Assembly (NCBI GenBank): GCA_900757385.1
Contig: CAAENO010000083.1
Coordinates: 1 to 7,747, forward strand
Direction of reading: 5' to 3'
Length of the DNA: 7,747 nucleotides
Source: an uncultured Collinsella sp.
GTDB taxonomy: Bacteria > Actinomycetota > Coriobacteriia > Coriobacteriales > Coriobacteriaceae
Positions 6,582 through 7,747 of this stretch are shown piece by piece. Numbering within the stretch: the stretch's first letter is position 1; every line of letters begins with the position of its first letter. The notes under the pieces were generated by a model. That model did no database searches. It was not told the DNA's origin and saw only the letters and a list, made by a program, of their open reading frames with translations. Made by a program: the position numbers and the translations under genes.

Positions 6582-6633
6582 CCTGCCAAAAAGGGACAGG
6601 TTTATTTTGGCAGGTTTTATCTGCGCAAACGCC
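6581..6633 (+). repeat. Dispersed palindromic repeat, copy 3 (forward)
   Basis: Arms acctgccaaaa (6581-6591) and ttttggcaggt (6605-6615) are perfect and enclose the loop agggacaggttta, which differs from copy 1 by one base. The tail tctgcgcaaacgcc follows. The first base of the arm is the last base of the permease stop TGA (6579-6581), so the repeat abuts the gene with no gap. The end of its tail doubles as the left arm of the next terminator. Confidence 0.85.
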
Positions 6634-6670
6634 GGACAACCATTAGGTGGCCCGGCGTTTGCCCCGTTTT
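6625..6670 (+). terminator. Intrinsic terminator of the ABC operon
   Basis: A perfect 11-bp stem gcaaacgccgg (6625-6635) with ccggcgtttgc (6652-6662) encloses a 16-nt loop, followed by cccg and TTTT (6667-6670). The T tract is short and offset, but the stem is very stable. It follows the permease gene and repeat copy 3. The minus-strand gene ending at 6698 converges on it, so it may act for both directions. Confidence 0.7.
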
Positions 6671-6697
6671 GCTGGGGATGTCTGTCGTTCAGTGCTC

Positions 6698-7018
6698 TTA
6701 CTGGCCAATCCAGTGTTGCGCATAGCTCTTAATGTCCTCGGTAAAACCGTCAAGGTCGTCAAGGGTGATCACGCTGTCGATAAGCAAATTGGCTATCTCG
6801 CGGTGCATTGTGCTGCGGCGAATGTCGTTTGCAATTACGCCTGAGGACAGCTTGTCTCTATTGAGGCGCTCTTCTAGTGCCCAAAATCTACTGGACGCTT
6901 CACTGTCGCCGTTCAGTATCTCAACATACTGGCCGATGAGCTTTTCCATATAACGTTCTTGCCATTGAGGAAGCATTTTCTTAAACAGCTTCCAGTCGCT
7001 TTCGGCTACGTCGCGCAT
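6698..7018 (-). CDS. Small conserved protein of unknown function (106 aa)
   Basis: A 106-residue, largely helical, charged protein with no signal peptide or membrane segment, so probably cytoplasmic. It starts MRDVAESDWKLFKKMLPQWQ. The middle has FWALEERLNRDK and the second half has DIRRSTMHREIANLL followed by ITLDDLDGFTEDIKSYAQHW. I recognise this pattern as a small family seen in gut Firmicutes and Coriobacteria whose function I do not know. The DIRRSTMH stretch is the most motif-like part. The ATG at 7016-7018 is well supported by GGAGG (7023-7027 on the + strand as cctcc), four bases away. A minus-strand TAGAAT (7060-7065) could be a -10 box but has no clear -35 partner. The gene stands alone and converges with the ABC operon. 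Confidence 0.85.
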   Translation of the reverse strand: MRDVAESDWKLFKKMLPQWQERYMEKLIGQYVEILNGDSEASSRFWALEERLNRDKLSSGVIANDIRRSTMHREIANLLIDSVITLDDLDGFTEDIKSYAQHWIGQ

Positions 7019-7022
7019 ATGT

Positions 7023-7027
7023 CCTCC
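7023..7027 (-). promoter_or_regulatory. Ribosome binding site GGAGG of the 106-aa gene
   Basis: On the minus strand GGAGG is followed by ACAT and the ATG at 7018-7016. The strong Shine-Dalgarno match, though at a short 4-nt spacing, supports this start and indicates that the small gene is translated. Confidence 0.7.
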
Positions 7028-7143
7028 GCTCGTTAAACGGGCTTTTCCATTTGCCTTTCATTCTATTTGGTTTTCGCTCACAGGCGTGGATGAAGGGCTT
7101 TCTCCAGCCTTCGAGATTGGGCTTGAATAGGTCGTATGCCGCA

Positions 7144-7291
7144 AAACGGGCCTATCTACTACGTTTGCTACCACACCCTCGACCATGACAAAGATTATGA
7201 AATTAAAACCGCAGGTAGAGGGCTTGCAAATATTCGGAAAAGGCGGGTATGGTCGGCCCTCTCGAGTTAAACGTAGTAAATAGGCCCTTTT
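7144..7291. mobile_element. MITE-like palindromic element with 19-bp inverted ends
   Basis: Left arm gggcctatctactacgttt (7148-7166) and right arm 7269-7287 are inverted copies with one mismatch. The pairing extends outward through aaaa (7143-7146) and tttt (7288-7291) with a one-base bulge. Inside the arms, cgaccat (7180-7186) and atggtcg (7249-7255) form a second inverted pair, so the ends are about 40 bp long in total. The interior is AT-richer than its surroundings and non-coding. Whether it is a mobile element or a long structured RNA cannot be decided here. Confidence 0.55.
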
Positions 7292-7349
7292 CTTGGCGCG
7301 TGGTCAGCTCAATGCTAATCTCCGTGCCGGAACTGACCCAGTTGTTTGT

Positions 7350-7418
7350 AGGTTGCGGTGATATACGGACTGTTTGGCGCTTTGGAGCTTCAAAACAGTC
7401 CCTATCTCACCGCAACTT
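7350..7418. repeat. 69-bp imperfect palindrome with 24-bp arms
   Basis: Arm 7352-7375 (starting gttgcggtgatatacgg) and arm 7393-7416 are inverted copies with two mismatches. One further G-T and one A-T pair extend the stem to 7350 and 7418. The 17-nt loop (7376-7392) is ggcgctttggagcttca. No T tract follows on either strand, so it is not a normal terminator. It resembles the elements at 259-439 and 7144-7291 in design but not in sequence. Confidence 0.65.
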
Positions 7419-7425
7419 AGGAGAA

Positions 7426-7452
7426 GGGCGGGGGTGGTTGGGTGCTGGTGGG
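7426..7452 (+). other. G-quadruplex-type tract (C-rich on the minus strand)
   Basis: Four G runs of at least three (7426-7428, 7430-7434, 7440-7442, 7450-7452) are separated by loops of 1, 5 and 7 bases, which fits the standard G-quadruplex pattern. Transcripts of the minus-strand gene ending at 7463 would carry this as a C-rich, G-poor stretch directly after the stop codon, which is also how Rho loading sites look. Both roles are inference. Confidence 0.45.
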
Positions 7453-7462
7453 TCGGAGCGTG

Positions 7463-7747
7463 TTAGGCCTGTTGGCGGTGCTTCCATTGTTTGCGGCACC
7501 AGCGCATGAGCGCTTTGATGACGGGAATCGTGATGAGGATGATCCATGCAGGATGGGGCTGTCCCAAACAGAGCCACATGTAGAGGAACCAAGCGATGGC
7601 GGCTGCCGGGTAGATGACCTCGATCAGCTTAGATAAGTGGCGTTGGTCGATAAAGTCGCCAAGCGCGTAATAGACGGGAATCAGAAAGACGAGGAAGAGT
7701 CCCGTAGCCCATGTGCCGTAGACAATGCCGAGCACCAGATAGGCGAG
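7463..7747 (-). CDS. Membrane protein of unknown function (5'-truncated by the window edge)
   Basis: The frame is open on the minus strand from the right edge to TAA at 7465-7463, giving 94 visible residues. A GTG at 7735 could be a start, but the frame continues through it to the edge (LAYLVLGIVYGTW), so the real start probably lies outside. Three hydrophobic segments are visible: about residues 2-29 (LVLGIVYGTWATGLFLVFLI within it), 45-62 (PAAAIAWFLYMWLCLG) and 66-81 (AWIILITIPVIKALM). A basic tail, CRKQWKHRQQA, follows and is probably cytoplasmic. I recognise no family. A C-rich stretch and a 69-bp palindrome follow its stop codon. Confidence 0.65.
   Translation of the reverse strand, partial: LAYLVLGIVYGTWATGLFLVFLIPVYYALGDFIDQRHLSKLIEVIYPAAAIAWFLYMWLCLGQPHPAWIILITIPVIKALMRWCRKQWKHRQQA

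Noticed and set aside
1871..6633. CRISPR-like array formed by the repeated palindromes
   Set aside because: The copies are kilobases apart, in both orientations, with genes rather than spacers between them and no cas genes.

Overview
The window looks like a chromosomal segment of a high-GC Gram-positive gut bacterium, most probably a Collinsella or close relative (Coriobacteriia, Actinomycetota). This is inference from the GC-rich codon use, the protein styles (a type VII ABC permease, an AIM24-family protein, a small 106-residue conserved protein) and intergenic spaces full of palindromic repeats. No rRNA, tRNA, CRISPR array, prophage or transposase gene is visible.

Layout from left to right. 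1-600 has no convincing gene: a strong hairpin (11-59), a 181-bp element with long imperfect inverted ends (259-439), a weak terminator-like hairpin and a possible promoter. 601-1176 (+) encodes an Ogt-type O6-alkylguanine-DNA alkyltransferase. 1319-1873 (+) is the C-terminal remnant of a sensor histidine kinase, with no sensor region, HAMP domain or phospho-acceptor histidine. 2022-2696 (+) is an AIM24 (TIGR00266) family gene with its own promoter, a good ribosome binding site and a strong intrinsic terminator. 3109-6581 (+) is a two-gene ABC transporter operon: a MacB/LolD-type ATPase followed 5 nt later by a 921-residue FtsX-type permease with a large extracytoplasmic coiled-coil domain. 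It ends in a repeat hairpin and then a terminator. On the minus strand, 6698-7018 is a small conserved protein of unknown function and 7463-7747 is a partial membrane protein running off the right edge. Two more palindromic elements (7144-7291 and 7350-7418) and a G-rich tract lie between them.

The genes do not form one pathway. The clear functional unit is the ABC operon: the ATPase should power the permease, in the mechanotransmission style of FtsX/MacB systems, with unknown substrate. The most notable non-coding feature is a roughly 55-bp palindromic repeat present three times. Copy 1 (1871-1928) supplies the stop codon of the kinase remnant. Copy 3 (6581-6633) shares its first base with the permease stop codon. 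Copy 2 (3009-3060) is inverted and lies just upstream of the ABC operon, so copies 2 and 3 bracket that operon as inverted repeats. The stem, the 13-nt loop and a 3' tail are all conserved, which suggests a REP-like or non-autonomous mobile family rather than three chance terminators.
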